Of a stretch of 15,079 nt of DNA, positions 1 through 10,525 are shown piece by piece. A program made the translations under genes and the position numbers. The stretch's first letter is position 1. Each line of letters opens with the position of its first letter. Below the pieces are notes generated by a model. It saw nothing but the letters and a program-made list of their open reading frames with translations, was not told the origin of the DNA and did not search any database. This DNA is from Campylobacterales bacterium (GTDB lineage Bacteria > Campylobacterota > Campylobacteria > Campylobacterales > Hydrogenimonadaceae): NCBI GenBank assembly GCA_027065635.1, contig JAMONQ010000051.1, positions 1 to 15,079 on the forward strand, written 5' to 3'.

Positions 1-1698
<1,698 letters not shown>

Positions 1699-1721
<23 letters not shown>

Positions 1722-4700
1722 TCTCTTCTTCCTCATCTAAAAGCTCTACATCAAGTGCGAGTGCCTGAAGTTCTTTGGTAAGAACGAACAGGGTCTCCGG
1801 AATACCGGCGGCAGGAACGTTTTCTCCGCGTGTCAGCGCTTTGTAAGCTCGAAGTCGGCCCTCTACGTCGTCCGACTTTATAGTCAGCATCTCTTTGAGT
1901 ACATTCGCAGCACCGTATGCCTCCAGCGCCCAAACCTCCATCTCTCCGAATCTCTGTCCTCCGAAGAGGGCCTTTCCGCCGACCGGCTGCTGAGTGACCA
2001 GACTATACGGACCTGTAGATCTTGCGTGCATCTTCTCGTCGACGAGGTGATGGAGCTTGAGCATATACATATATCCGACGTTTACACGCTCTTTCATCTT
2101 CTCACCGGTCATTCCGTCATAAAGTACAGACTTTCCGTCCATCTCCATTTTGGCCATTTCAAACAGCTTCTTGAACTCTTCGGCATTGACGCTTTCAAAA
2201 ACCGGTGTAGCGAATCTGACTCCCTTGCACCAGTCTCTGGCATACCCTATCAACTCCTCGTCGCTCATCTTGCCGAGTGTCTCTTTTGCATTCATGAGCT
2301 TGGCGACATCGGCTATCTCGATCATTTTCGACCGCAGCTCCTGGACGAAGTTCTCCTTTTTCTCATCGAAGATCGCCTGAATCTGCTGACCGAGACGCTT
2401 TCCTACCAGTCCGAGGTGTACTTCAAGAATCTGCCCGATATTCATACGGGAAGGGACGCCGAGCGGATTAAGTATGATCTCGACCGGTGTTCCGTCTTCG
2501 AGATAGGGCATATCCATCTCCGGAACTATATTCGAGACTATACCCTTGTTTCCGTGTCGCCCTGCCATCTTGTCGCCGACTTTCAGTTTACGCTTTGTAG
2601 TTACGTAAACCTTGACCAGCTTCGTCACTCCGTTTGGCAGAATGTCATCTTTTTCGAGAATATTGAGCTTCTCTTCGTGATCTTCGCGAAGTTTTCGCTT
2701 CTGCGCCTGGAAGTGGTTCTTGAGTGCGGCATACTGATTTTGGACATCTTCACTGAAATGTTTTGCAATCGTGTTCAACGCGAAGCGGTTTACACTTTCA
2801 AGCGCCTCTTTGCCGATCTTTTCACCTTTTTTGAAAGTCTTCTCCTCGATCTCGACATCGGACTCCAAAACGGCGTTGCCAAGAAGAGAGTAGATTCTTA
2901 GCATCTCCTCCCTGTCGAGCATCAAAAGCTTGTCGTGATGTTCACGATCGAGCTCGGCCTTCTCCTCTTCGTATGCGCGGATGGCTCTTTGATCTTTCTC
3001 GTATCCCTTCTTGGTAAAGATCTTCACATCCACGACGACCCCTTCCATAGAGGGTGGGCAGTATAGCGACTTGTTTACGACATGGCCGGCCTTTTCACCG
3101 AAAATCGCTCGCAGCAGGCGCTCTTCCGGCGTAGGCTTGACTTCACCCTTGGGCGAAACTTTTCCGACCATGATCATACCGGGCTTGATATAGGTCCCGA
3201 TCTTGACGATTCCGCTTTCATCCAGATGCTGTATATCCTCTTCGCGAACATTCGGAATGTCACGGGTGATCTCCTCAACTCCGTGCTTCAGCTCTCTAGC
3301 TTCAACCTCTTTTTCGTAGATATGAATGGAAGTGAAGGTATCTTCACGGATAAGCTTTTCGCTGACTACGATCGCATCTTCGAAGTTGTATCCGTTCCAC
3401 GGCATGAACGCGACCATGATGTTCTTTCCGATAGCGAGTTCACCCTGGTCCATATTCGGTCCGTCGGCTATGACCTGGCCTGCTTCGACACGATCGCCCT
3501 TCTTGACAATGGGAACCTGCGAGAAAGTGGTGTTCTGGTTGGTTCTCATATTTTTTTGCGGGCGATAGTGGTCTATGAAGGCGCCGTTTTCATCCTCTCC
3601 CATGATATAGATATTTTTGGAGTCGACCTTCTCCACGATTCCGCCTCTTTTGGCCTTGATGCTGACCCAGGCGTCTCTTGCTATCAGCTTCTCGACTCCG
3701 GTACCCACGATAGGGGCTTCGGATGTCAGCAGAGGTACTCCCTGACGCTGCATGTTGGAACCCATCAGAGCACGGTTTGCGTCATCGTGCTCGAGGAAGG
3801 GGATAAGACTCGCCGCGACACCGACCACCATCAGAGGATTCAAGTCTATATAGTCCACTTCACTTCTGTCGACCAGCAATATCTCTCCGTCGCGTCGTGC
3901 CTCTATCAGATCCTCGGCGATCTCTCCATCTTCCGTAAGCTTCGTACTTGCCGGAGCTATCGTCAGACCCTCCTCCTGGGTTGCGGTCATATAGACGATC
4001 TCATCGGTCACTTTCCCGTCTACGATCTTTTTATACGGAGCCTCGATAAATCCGAGCTCATTGACTTTCGCGTACGAAGAGAGCGTATTTATAAGCCCGA
4101 TATTCTGACCTTCCGGTGTTTCGATCGGACAGATACGTCCATAATGGGTCGGGTGAACGTCACGAACTTCAAAACCTGCACGCTCCTTGACGAGTCCTCC
4201 CTCTCCCAGTGCCGAAAGACGTCTTTTGTGCGTCACTTCCGAAAGCGGATTCGTCTGATCCATGAACTGGCTCAACTGTCCGCTGGTAAAGAACTCGAGG
4301 ATCGTATTGGTGATCATTTTGGAGTTTATAAGATCGTGCGGCATCAGTTCGTCCAGACTTCCGCTCATCGTACTCATCTTGTCGCGAATCGCCTTTTGCA
4401 TCTTGATAAGTCCGGTCTGCAGCTCGTTACCCAAAAGTTCGCCGATCGCGCGGATCCTTCTGTTTCCAAGGTGATCTCGATCGTCGATATGGCCCTGCCC
4501 GTTTTTGACACGAATCAGATACTGTACCGTTTTGATGATATCCTCATCGGTCATTACTGTTACATATTCCGGAACTTCCACACCGAGCTTGTGGTTCATC
4601 TTCATACGTCCGACTCGCGTCAGATCGTAGCGTTCAGGGTCGAAGAAGAGCTGCTTTACAAACGCCTTTGCCGCATCTTTCGTTACCGGTTCTCCCGGTC

Positions 4701-5859
4701 GCATCACTTTGTAGATACGGATTGCGGAGAGATCGTTTTCGTCATCGATCTGCTCTGTCTGCTTCAGAAGCTTGAGACTCTCCTGATCGGCATTGAACGC
4801 ATTTATGATCGAGCGATCCACTCCGCTTGCAAGATCGTCCGCTATGACGAACTCTTTTATTTTCGCATCGAGTATCTTCTTGAGCTTGTTCTCGTCAAGC
4901 TGGGTAAGTGTATCAAGAAGCACCTCTCCGCTCTCCTGATCGACAATCGGCTCCGCAAGATGGCGCTCGATCAGAATGTCGACGGGGTATTCGACCCACT
5001 CGAGACCGTCTTCTACAAGCTTTTTCGCCCGCTTCGAAGAGAGTCTTTTGCCCATGGCGATTATCAGATTGCCGTCTTCGTCTCTTACGTCGTGTTCCAC
5101 CCTACCCGCAAAGTGTTCAGGCTTGAACGGCATCAGGAACTTGTTGTTTTTGACGCGTATGGTCATAAGAGGATAGAAGAGCTTGAGAATATCCTGCTTT
5201 CCGTAACCAAGCGCTCTGAAGAGAATGGTGACCGGAATCTTCCTGCGCTTGTTGATGCGCACATAGAGTATATCCTTGGCGTCATACTCGAAGTATAGCC
5301 AGGAGCCTCTATCCGGTATTATCTGTGCCGTATAGAGAAGCTTGTTGGAGCCGGTAGCGGACTCCTCCTCTTTGAAAATGACACCGGGGCTTCTGTGAAG
5401 CTGGTTTACGACGACTCTTTCTACACCGTTGATGATAAACGAAGTCCTGTCGGTCATAAGCGGGATATCGCGAACAAATATCGCTTGCTCCTTGATATCC
5501 TTGACACCGGTTTTCTCACCTGTCTTGTCGTTTCTTTCCCATAGAACCAGTCGGATTTTCATCTTGAGAGATACGGCATAGGTAAGACCGCGCTCCATAC
5601 ACTCTCTTACCGTGTATTTAGGCTTTGTGATTTCACTGCCGGCGTATTCGAGCGTGAGTCGGTTCTGCGGGTCGTGTATAGGGAAGATAGATCGGAAAAC
5701 ATGTTCAATTCCGCTATCTGACCGATCCTTTTCGTTGATCATCAGAAAGTTGTCGTAACTGCTGTGCTGAAGTTGCAAAAGATCCGGAACTTCAATCTCC
5801 TGCGGAGTTTTGGCAAAATCGACACGTAGGCGGTTCCCTGATTTAAGATTGTTAAGCAT
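1699..5859 (-). CDS. rpoB: RNA polymerase subunit beta
   Basis: Second catalytic subunit of core RNA polymerase, complete at 1386 aa (E. coli 1342). The N-terminus (MLNNLKSGNRLRVDF) has the Campylobacterota form. The rifampicin pocket lies at about residues 525-555. Asp534, His544 and Ser549, equivalent to E. coli Asp516, His526 and Ser531, are wild type, so no classical resistance change is seen there. The conserved NFEDA motif is at 825-829, with Glu827 and Asp828 near the active site (E. coli Glu813/Asp814). The C-terminal clamp-contact segment (GGKALFGGQRFGEMEVWALE) is present, followed by a very acidic tail. The start ATG has a GAGG 9 nt upstream. It follows rplL across a 143-nt gap with a strong hairpin, and its TGA lies 23 nt inside rpoC. 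Confidence 0.98.
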
Positions 5860-5955
5860 GGGCTAAGACCTCATTCAGTAGTGTGTTGCATCGGGATGTA
5901 TCTCTATATTCGATACGGTTTGTGTAAGCATAAGTTACAATGATAGAATAAACCC

Positions 5956-5986
5956 GGTAAAGGGGAGTTTTAATCTCCCCTTTACC
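5956..5986 (-). terminator. rplL-rpoB intergenic hairpin (attenuator or processing site)
   Basis: A perfect 12-bp inverted repeat (5956-5967 with 5975-5986) with a 7-nt A/T-rich loop, placed 17 nt after the rplL stop and 96 nt before the rpoB start. On the transcribed strand it is followed by CGGGTTTATTC, not a run of T, so it does not look like a complete intrinsic terminator. In E. coli the same interval holds an attenuator and an RNase III cleavage site that lower rpoBC expression relative to the ribosomal proteins. By position the same role is inferred here. The hairpin itself is certain; its mechanism is not. Confidence 0.7.
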
Positions 5987-6002
5987 CAAATATGTTAATT
6001 TT

Positions 6003-6377
6003 TTATTTAATTTCGACAGTAGCGCCGGCTTCTTCGAATTTGGCTTTGAGCTCTTCAGCCTCTTCCTTGCTTGCGCCCTCTTTGATTGTTGTAGGAGCGT
6101 TGTCGACAGCCTCTTTCGCCTCTTTGAGACCGAGACCGGTAACTTCACGGACAACTTTGATGACGTTGATCTTCTTGGCACCCGGGCTGGTGAGAACAAC
6201 GTCGAATTCAGTCTGCTCTTCGGCACCGCCAGCAGCTTCACCGCCGCCGGCACCTGCGACTACCATCGGAGTTGCAGAGACTCCGAATCTCTCTTCAAAC
6301 TCTTTTACAAGCTCGTTGAGCTCGAGCACAGACAGTCCTTCGATATATTCAAACAACTCTTCTTTAGTAATTGCCAT
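6003..6377 (-). CDS. rplL: 50S ribosomal protein L7/L12
   Basis: Multicopy stalk protein that recruits and stimulates translation GTPases such as EF-Tu. At 124 aa it has the normal length. The N-terminal dimerisation helices (MAITKEELFEYIEGLSVLELNELVKEF in outline, residues 1-27), an Ala/Gly-rich hinge (about 40-52) and the conserved C-terminal domain with GAKKINVIKVVRE and GLGLKEAKEAVD are all visible. The start has GAGGAG 7 nt upstream. An earlier ATG in that spacer is out of frame. It lies 62 nt after rplJ, the usual L10-L12 pairing, and precedes the intergenic hairpin. Confidence 0.98.
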   Translation of the reverse strand: MAITKEELFEYIEGLSVLELNELVKEFEERFGVSATPMVVAGAGGGEAAGGAEEQTEFDVVLTSPGAKKINVIKVVREVTGLGLKEAKEAVDNAPTTIKEGASKEEAEELKAKFEEAGATVEIK

Positions 6378-6439
6378 ATTCCATCTCCTCTAAGGATTTT
6401 ATTTTGCGACACTATGCCGCAGATTTCAAGCCGCCTCTA

Positions 6440-6925
6440 TCAGGCAGCCTCTTCTTCTTTTTTCTTCGCGAGGTTGTCGAGTCCGCAAACCATATTGCGG
6501 ATGGGTGCAGTCCAGACAGACAGAAGCATTCCAAGAAGCTCTTCGCGTCCGAGAAGCTTGCTGTACTCGATAATCTTGGCTGCATCTACGACTTCACCGC
6601 CGATTACACCGCCTTTTATCACGAACTTGTCGTTCTCTTTGGCGTATTTGGCGACGGCCTTCGCTGTTGCGATCGGATCTTCGCCCCATATTGCCATATT
6701 GGTTTCGCGAAGCTCTACACCTTCGACACCCGCATTCTTGAATGCGATCTGTGCAAGCGTATTCTTGACAATTCGCGCACCGAGGCCGGCTTCGAATCCG
6801 ATTTTTCTGAACTCTTCGAGCTCTTTTACACTCATGCCTTTGAAATCGCAGATAACGACACTGCCGGCATCTTTGAAAGCTTCGGAAAGTTCAGCAACCA
6901 GCTGTTCTTTTTCGCTTCGGGTCAT
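6440..6925 (-). CDS. rplJ: 50S ribosomal protein L10
   Basis: Stalk base protein that binds 23S rRNA and carries the L7/L12 dimers. The 161-aa product shows the family's N-terminal half, including KNTLAQIAFKNAG and the FVIKGGVIGGEVVDA segment. Its C-terminal helix, used for L12 binding, ends in a Lys/Glu/Ala-rich tail. A good AGGAG lies just upstream of the ATG. L10 (with L12) typically represses its own mRNA by binding the leader, and the 102-nt rplA-rplJ gap carries a folded element consistent with that. Confidence 0.97.
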   Translation of the reverse strand: MTRSEKEQLVAELSEAFKDAGSVVICDFKGMSVKELEEFRKIGFEAGLGARIVKNTLAQIAFKNAGVEGVELRETNMAIWGEDPIATAKAVAKYAKENDKFVIKGGVIGGEVVDAAKIIEYSKLLGREELLGMLLSVWTAPIRNMVCGLDNLAKKKEEEAA

Positions 6926-6944
6926 CTCTTCTCCTTTCCGACCG

Positions 6945-7003
6945 AGACTTCAAGAAGGGCGGCCTTGGCCGTTTAAGCTTGCGCCCCTAACTATCTCCAG
7001 TCT
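6945..7003 (-). promoter_or_regulatory. Candidate L10 leader (autoregulatory mRNA element)
   Basis: The rplA-rplJ gap can fold on the minus strand. An outer AGACT/AGTCT stem (6999-7003 with 6945-6949) encloses an inner GGGCG/CGCCC pairing (6982-6986 with 6957-6961) and a competing CGGCC/GGCCG hairpin (6960-6964 with 6967-6971). An AGCTTAA segment at the centre resembles the GCUUAA of known L10 leaders. L10 leaders occur at this position in many bacteria and bind the L10-L12 complex to repress translation. The fold was found by eye and no covariance test was possible, so the class assignment is tentative. Confidence 0.45.
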
Positions 7004-7027
7004 AAGATAAACGATATTTTTACAGAC

Positions 7028-7732
7028 CTACTTTATATCCAATAGCTCTTGCGTATCGAGCTTGACTGAAGGGCTCATTGTAAGTGAAAGTGCCGCATTT
7101 TGGATATATCTTCCTTTGGCGGATGCGGGCTTTTGTTTATTGATGGCTGTAACAAACGCCTTCAGGTTTTGTGCAAGCTTGTCGGCATCGAAGCTTGCCT
7201 TGCCGATACCTGCGTGGATATTTCCTTTTTTGTCCACACGGAAGTTCACCTGTCCGCCTTTGGCGTTCTTGACTGCCTGGGCCACATCCATGGTCACAGT
7301 ACCGGTCTTCGGGTTGGGCATAAGGCCTTTGGGGCCGAGAATACGACCGATTTTACCGACCTGACCCATCATGTCAGGTGTCGCGATAACTATATCGAAG
7401 TCGATATTTCCGCCTTGAATCTGCTCTACGAGATCTTCGGCACCGACTATATCGGCTCCCGCTTCTTTGGCCTCATCGGCTTTCGCTCCTTTGGCAAAGA
7501 CAGCGACACGTACGTTTTTACCCGTACCGTTTGGCAATACGACTGCTCCCCGAACCATCTGGTCGGCATGACGAGGATCTACATTCAGCCTTAGAGCCAA
7601 CTCGACGGTTTCGTCAAATTTTGCAGATTTCAAATCTTTTACGAGTTTGGTTGCCTCTTCTACGCTGTAATTCTTTTCTGTATCTATCTTTTCGAGCAGC
7701 TTCTGTACTCTTTTGGAAACTTTTTTAGCCAT
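7028..7732 (-). CDS. rplA: 50S ribosomal protein L1
   Basis: L1-stalk protein that binds 23S rRNA near the E site and assists tRNA release. At 234 aa it is full length. Family signatures seen include ELALRLNVDPRHADQMVRG near the N-terminus, the central domain with GRILGPKGLMPNPKTGTVT, and a C-terminal segment ending SVKLDTQELLDIK. A GGAG precedes the ATG by 7 nt of A. It follows rplK after a 59-nt gap. In E. coli L1 represses rplK-rplA translation through the rplK leader. Here the nusG-rplK gap is only 22 nt, and I could not identify an L1 site. Confidence 0.98.
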   Translation of the reverse strand: MAKKVSKRVQKLLEKIDTEKNYSVEEATKLVKDLKSAKFDETVELALRLNVDPRHADQMVRGAVVLPNGTGKNVRVAVFAKGAKADEAKEAGADIVGAEDLVEQIQGGNIDFDIVIATPDMMGQVGKIGRILGPKGLMPNPKTGTVTMDVAQAVKNAKGGQVNFRVDKKGNIHAGIGKASFDADKLAQNLKAFVTAINKQKPASAKGRYIQNAALSLTMSPSVKLDTQELLDIK

Positions 7733-7791
7733 TTTTTTCTCCGCAAATTTTTTTTGCTACCGCATGTTTTCGATCTGGCGGTGAAGATCTT

Positions 7792-8217
7792 TTAGTCGAC
7801 AACCTCTACACCCATGCTTCTGCAGCTGCCTTCAATGATCTTGGCCGCAGCCTCTTCGTCATGAGCGTTAAGATCGTCCATTTTGGTCTTTACGATATTG
7901 AGTATCTGCTCTTTCGTGATTTTGCCCACTTTGTTCTTGAGCGGATTGTCACTACCTTTTTGCAGATTGATCTCTTTTTTTATCAGGTCGGTAACCGGCG
8001 GTTTTTTAGTAATGAACGTAAAGCTTCTGTCGGAATAGACGGTGATCACGACGGGAATATTGTAGCCCATCATATCCTTTGTCTTTTCGTTGAATGCTTT
8101 ACAAAACTCCATGATATTGACACCGCGCTGCCCAAGCGCCGGTCCAACCGGCGGTGACGGGTTTGCTTTGCCGGCAGGAATCTGTAGCTTGAATTCATCA
8201 ACAACTTTTTTAGCCAT
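7792..8217 (-). CDS. rplK: 50S ribosomal protein L11
   Basis: Binds the GTPase-associated centre of 23S rRNA and is needed for RelA activation and efficient factor binding. At 141 aa it has standard length. The proline-rich N-terminal stretch (PAGKANPSPPVGPALGQRG, about residues 14-32), which contacts thiostrepton in the family, is intact. So is the C-terminal RNA-binding domain, ending in the conserved GSCRSMGVEV segment. Its start is preceded by AAGGGA and lies 22 nt downstream of the nusG stop, so the two are almost certainly co-transcribed. Confidence 0.98.
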   Translation of the reverse strand: MAKKVVDEFKLQIPAGKANPSPPVGPALGQRGVNIMEFCKAFNEKTKDMMGYNIPVVITVYSDRSFTFITKKPPVTDLIKKEINLQKGSDNPLKNKVGKITKEQILNIVKTKMDDLNAHDEEAAAKIIEGSCRSMGVEVVD

Positions 8218-8239
8218 TGCGTTTCCCTTCTATTTGGAT

Positions 8240-8770
8240 TTAGATTATTTTTTCGACTTGCGAGTATAGTATTTCTACCGGTGTGCTTCTTCCGAATATC
8301 GAAACATTCAGCTTGAGCTTTCCGTGCTCGAGATCATACTCTTCCACCATTCCCGTAAAGTTCGCAAACGGACCTTCAACGATACGGACCATCTCTCCGG
8401 GCTCGAACGAGATCTTCGGCTTGGGAGCGGCTCTGTTTTGAACCTTGTCGAGAATGTTTGCCACATCGTTGTCGCTCAACGGTGTAGGTTTTTTGGATTC
8501 GCCGATGAATCTCGAGACTCTCGGCAAAGACTGAATTTTGTGCCACAGGTCCGTATCGAGGTCCATTTTGGCAAAGACATAACCCGGATAGAGAGATCTT
8601 TCGGTTATCTTCTTCTGGCCGTTTTTTACTTCGATGACATCCTCTGTAGGAACTACAATCTCTTCGACTCTATCTTCTATGCCCATCTGCTCCGCAAGCG
8701 TCTCGATTGCCCTCTTTACACTCTGCTCGCTTCCTGCGTAGGTTTGAATCGCATACCATTTATGTGCCAT
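8240..8770 (-). CDS. nusG: Transcription termination/antitermination factor NusG
   Basis: Universal elongation factor that rides on RNA polymerase, suppresses pausing and links it to Rho or the ribosome. The 176-aa protein has the NGN domain (WYAIQTYAGSEQSVKRAIE near the start; LYPGYVFAKMDLD in the middle). It also has a C-terminal KOW domain (FEPGEMVRIVEGPFANFTG followed by VEEYD). An AAGGGG sits about 5 nt before the ATG. The upstream secE stop is only 13 nt away, matching the near-universal secE-nusG pair. Confidence 0.98.
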   Translation of the reverse strand: MAHKWYAIQTYAGSEQSVKRAIETLAEQMGIEDRVEEIVVPTEDVIEVKNGQKKITERSLYPGYVFAKMDLDTDLWHKIQSLPRVSRFIGESKKPTPLSDNDVANILDKVQNRAAPKPKISFEPGEMVRIVEGPFANFTGMVEEYDLEHGKLKLNVSIFGRSTPVEILYSQVEKII

Positions 8771-8783
8771 AAAAACCCCTTTG

Positions 8784-8963
8784 TCAAATCAGAGCAGAGA
8801 GTGATGCGGACATAATGACATCAATCAATGCAAGAAAGAGTGCAACGACCGTTACAACTACGAATACGGCAAAAAATGCCTGGCGGACCTGTAGTTTTGT
8901 CGGAAAAATAACTTTTGAAATTTCAATTTTGGCATGGTTGATATAACTGATCAGTTTTTCCAT
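8784..8963 (-). CDS. secE: Preprotein translocase subunit SecE
   Basis: Small essential membrane subunit that clamps SecY in the SecYEG channel. I translated this 59-aa frame by hand. A cytoplasmic amphipathic region (MEKLISYINHAKIEISKVIF) leads into the family's conserved P-T-K-x-x-V-R-Q motif at residues 21-28. One hydrophobic transmembrane segment follows at about 30-50. It is the minimal single-span SecE found in many bacteria, not the three-span E. coli form. An AAGGAA lies 7 nt before the ATG, in the short gap after tRNA-Trp. nusG follows 13 nt later. Confidence 0.95.
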   Translation of the reverse strand: MEKLISYINHAKIEISKVIFPTKLQVRQAFFAVFVVVTVVALFLALIDVIMSASLSALI

Positions 8964-8980
8964 GATTTATTTCCTTAACG

Positions 8981-9056
8981 TGGCAGGGCAGGAGGGACTC
9001 GAACCCCCAACACTCGGTTTTGGAGACCGATGCTCTACCATTGGAGCTACTGCCCT
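8981..9056 (-). tRNA. trnW: tRNA-Trp (CCA anticodon)
   Basis: A 76-nt cloverleaf including the encoded CCA tail. The 7-bp acceptor stem AGGGCAG/CTGCCCT is fully paired, the D-arm reads AGCTCCAATGGTAGAGC, the anticodon stem CGGTC/AACCG region presents CCA, and the T-loop is TTCGAGT. The discriminator base is G73, as expected for bacterial tRNA-Trp. It sits between rpmG and secE, with only 17 nt from its 3' CCA to the secE start, so it must be excised from the polycistronic transcript. Confidence 0.97.
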
Positions 9057-9060
9057 TTAT

Positions 9061-9085
9061 AAAAAAGCCAACCCTGTTACGGGTT
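9061..9085 (-). terminator. Weak stem with T6 tract after rpmG (possible attenuator)
   Basis: On the minus strand the end of rpmG forms AACCC-GTAACA-GGGTT (9070-9085). After GGC this is followed by six T (9061-9066), a few bases before tRNA-Trp. The stem is only 5 bp and overlaps the rpmG stop codon. At best it is a leaky terminator that lets part of the transcription continue into tRNA-Trp, secE and nusG. Confidence 0.3.
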
Positions 9086-9243
9086 TAGCTTTTGAGTTTC
9101 ACCTCTTTGTGAAGCGTGTGCTTGTTACAGCGCGGACAAAACTTTTTAGTCTCGAACTTTTCCGTATGAGTCTTAGAGTTTTTGGTCGTGGTGTAGTTGA
9201 TCTCTCCACACTCACTGCATTTGAGCCCAATATTGATTCTCAT
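9085..9243 (-). CDS. rpmG: 50S ribosomal protein L33
   Basis: Small large-subunit protein, 52 aa, translated by hand. The zinc-ribbon form is seen: Cys9-x2-Cys12 in GLKCSECGEINYTTTKN and Cys36-x2-Cys39 in KKFCPRCNKHT, so it is the zinc-binding (C+) version of L33. An AAGGAT lies upstream of the ATG. It stands between tuf and tRNA-Trp, a place where rpmG is often found next to secE in bacteria. Confidence 0.96.
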   Translation of the reverse strand: MRINIGLKCSECGEINYTTTKNSKTHTEKFETKKFCPRCNKHTLHKEVKLKS

Positions 9244-9261
9244 ATTTTTATATCCTTAGTC

Positions 9262-9284
9262 GGGAAGGGGATCATGCCCTTCCC
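9262..9284 (-). terminator. tuf-rpmG intergenic hairpin without U-tract
   Basis: A perfect 8-bp G/C-rich inverted repeat (9262-9269 with 9277-9284) and a 7-nt loop lie 11 nt downstream of the tuf stop. The transcribed strand continues GACTAAGGATAT, so no T run follows and the rpmG Shine-Dalgarno comes soon after. It may end or stabilise part of the tuf mRNA, or be an RNase cleavage point separating abundant tuf message from the downstream genes. Confidence 0.55.
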
Positions 9285-9295
9285 AGATTCATTGA

Positions 9296-10495
9296 TTAAG
9301 CAAGGATCTTGGAAACGACACCCGCGCCGACAGTACGTCCGCCTTCGCGGATCGCGAAACGTGTACCCTCTTCCATTGCGATCGGAGCGATCAGCTCTGC
9401 TACGATTTTTACGTTGTCGCCAGGCATAACCATCTCTGTTCCTTCAGGAAGAGTGATTGCACCGGTCACGTCAGTAGTACGTACGTAGAACTGAGGTCGA
9501 TAACCGTTGAAGAAAGGAGTGTGTCGTCCGCCTTCCTCTTTGGTAAGTACATAGATCTCTGCCTCGAATTTTGTGTGAGGAGTGATAGAGCCCGGCTTAC
9601 AAAGAACCATTCCGCGCTCGACTTCCTCTTTCTTTGTACCGCGAAGAAGAACACCGCAGTTATCGCCGGCTTCACCGCACTCCATCTCTTTTCTAAACAT
9701 TTCGACACCTGTTACGGTAGTCTTTTGAGTGTCGCGGATACCGACGATTTCGATCTCGTCTCCTACGCATACTTTACCGCGCTCGATACGTCCGGTAACA
9801 ACGGTACCGCGTCCCGAAATCGAGAAGACATCTTCGATAGGCATAAGGAAGTCTTTGTCGGTTTCGCGCTCTGGAGTCGGGATATACTCGTCTACCGCTT
9901 TCATGAGCTCGAGGATCTTTTCGCTCCACTCTCCAAGCTGTCCTGCTTTCGCCTCTTCGAGAGCTTTAAGAGCCGAACCGGCGATTACCGGAGTGTCGTC
10001 ACCCGGGAAGTCATACTCGCTAAGAAGCTCGCGAATCTCCATCTCTACAAGCTCGAGAAGCTCTTCGTCGTCAACCATATCGGCTTTGTTCATGAATACG
10101 ACGATGTAGGGTACGCCGACCTGGCGAGAAAGAAGGATGTGCTCACGAGTCTGAGGCATCGGGCCGTCAGCAGCAGAAACGACGAGAATCGCACCGTCCA
10201 TCTGTGCGGCACCTGTAATCATGTTTTTGACGTAGTCCGCGTGACCGGGGCAGTCGACGTGTGCATAGTGTCGGTTTTCAGTTTCGTACTCGACGTGAGA
10301 TGTAGCGATGGTGATACCGCGCTCTCGCTCTTCGGGAGCGTTGTCGATCTGATCGTAATCCATCAGCTCCGCATCGCCTTTTGTAGCGAGAACCGCAGTG
10401 ATCGCTGCAGTCAGTGTAGTTTTACCGTGGTCAACGTGACCGATGGTACCGATGTTAACGTGCGGCTTGGTACGTTCGAATTTTTCCTTAGCCAT
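9296..10495 (-). CDS. tuf: Elongation factor Tu
   Basis: GTPase that delivers aminoacyl-tRNA to the ribosome. It is 399 aa from the ATG at 10495, and a longer in-frame reading from 10540 would add 15 residues encoded by a leader hairpin. The P-loop GHVDHGKT (19-26), switch I with RERGITIATSHVEYE (about 58-72), DCPGH (81-85) and NKAD (136-139) are intact. Domains 2 and 3 follow, with GRGTVVTGRIERG and the C-terminal segment ending in VGAGVVSKILA. GGAGG stands 6 nt before the start. It is preceded by four tRNA genes and has its own candidate promoter, so it can be transcribed with the tRNAs or alone. Confidence 0.98.
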   Translation of the reverse strand: MAKEKFERTKPHVNIGTIGHVDHGKTTLTAAITAVLATKGDAELMDYDQIDNAPEERERGITIATSHVEYETENRHYAHVDCPGHADYVKNMITGAAQMDGAILVVSAADGPMPQTREHILLSRQVGVPYIVVFMNKADMVDDEELLELVEMEIRELLSEYDFPGDDTPVIAGSALKALEEAKAGQLGEWSEKILELMKAVDEYIPTPERETDKDFLMPIEDVFSISGRGTVVTGRIERGKVCVGDEIEIVGIRDTQKTTVTGVEMFRKEMECGEAGDNCGVLLRGTKKEEVERGMVLCKPGSITPHTKFEAEIYVLTKEEGGRHTPFFNGYRPQFYVRTTDVTGAITLPEGTEMVMPGDNVKIVAELIAPIAMEEGTRFAIREGGRTVGAGVVSKILA

Positions 10496-10525
10496 AAGTG
10501 TCCTCCGTATAAGAATTAAATAGAT

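Noticed and set aside
3082..5298. Plus-strand open frame of 738 codons antisense to rpoB
   Set aside because: It lies wholly inside rpoB, shows no recognisable protein family, and long antisense frames are common opposite highly biased, conserved genes.
9521..10519. Plus-strand open frame of 332 codons antisense to tuf
   Set aside because: It mirrors the tuf coding sequence, whose codon bias leaves the opposite strand open. No domain is seen in it.
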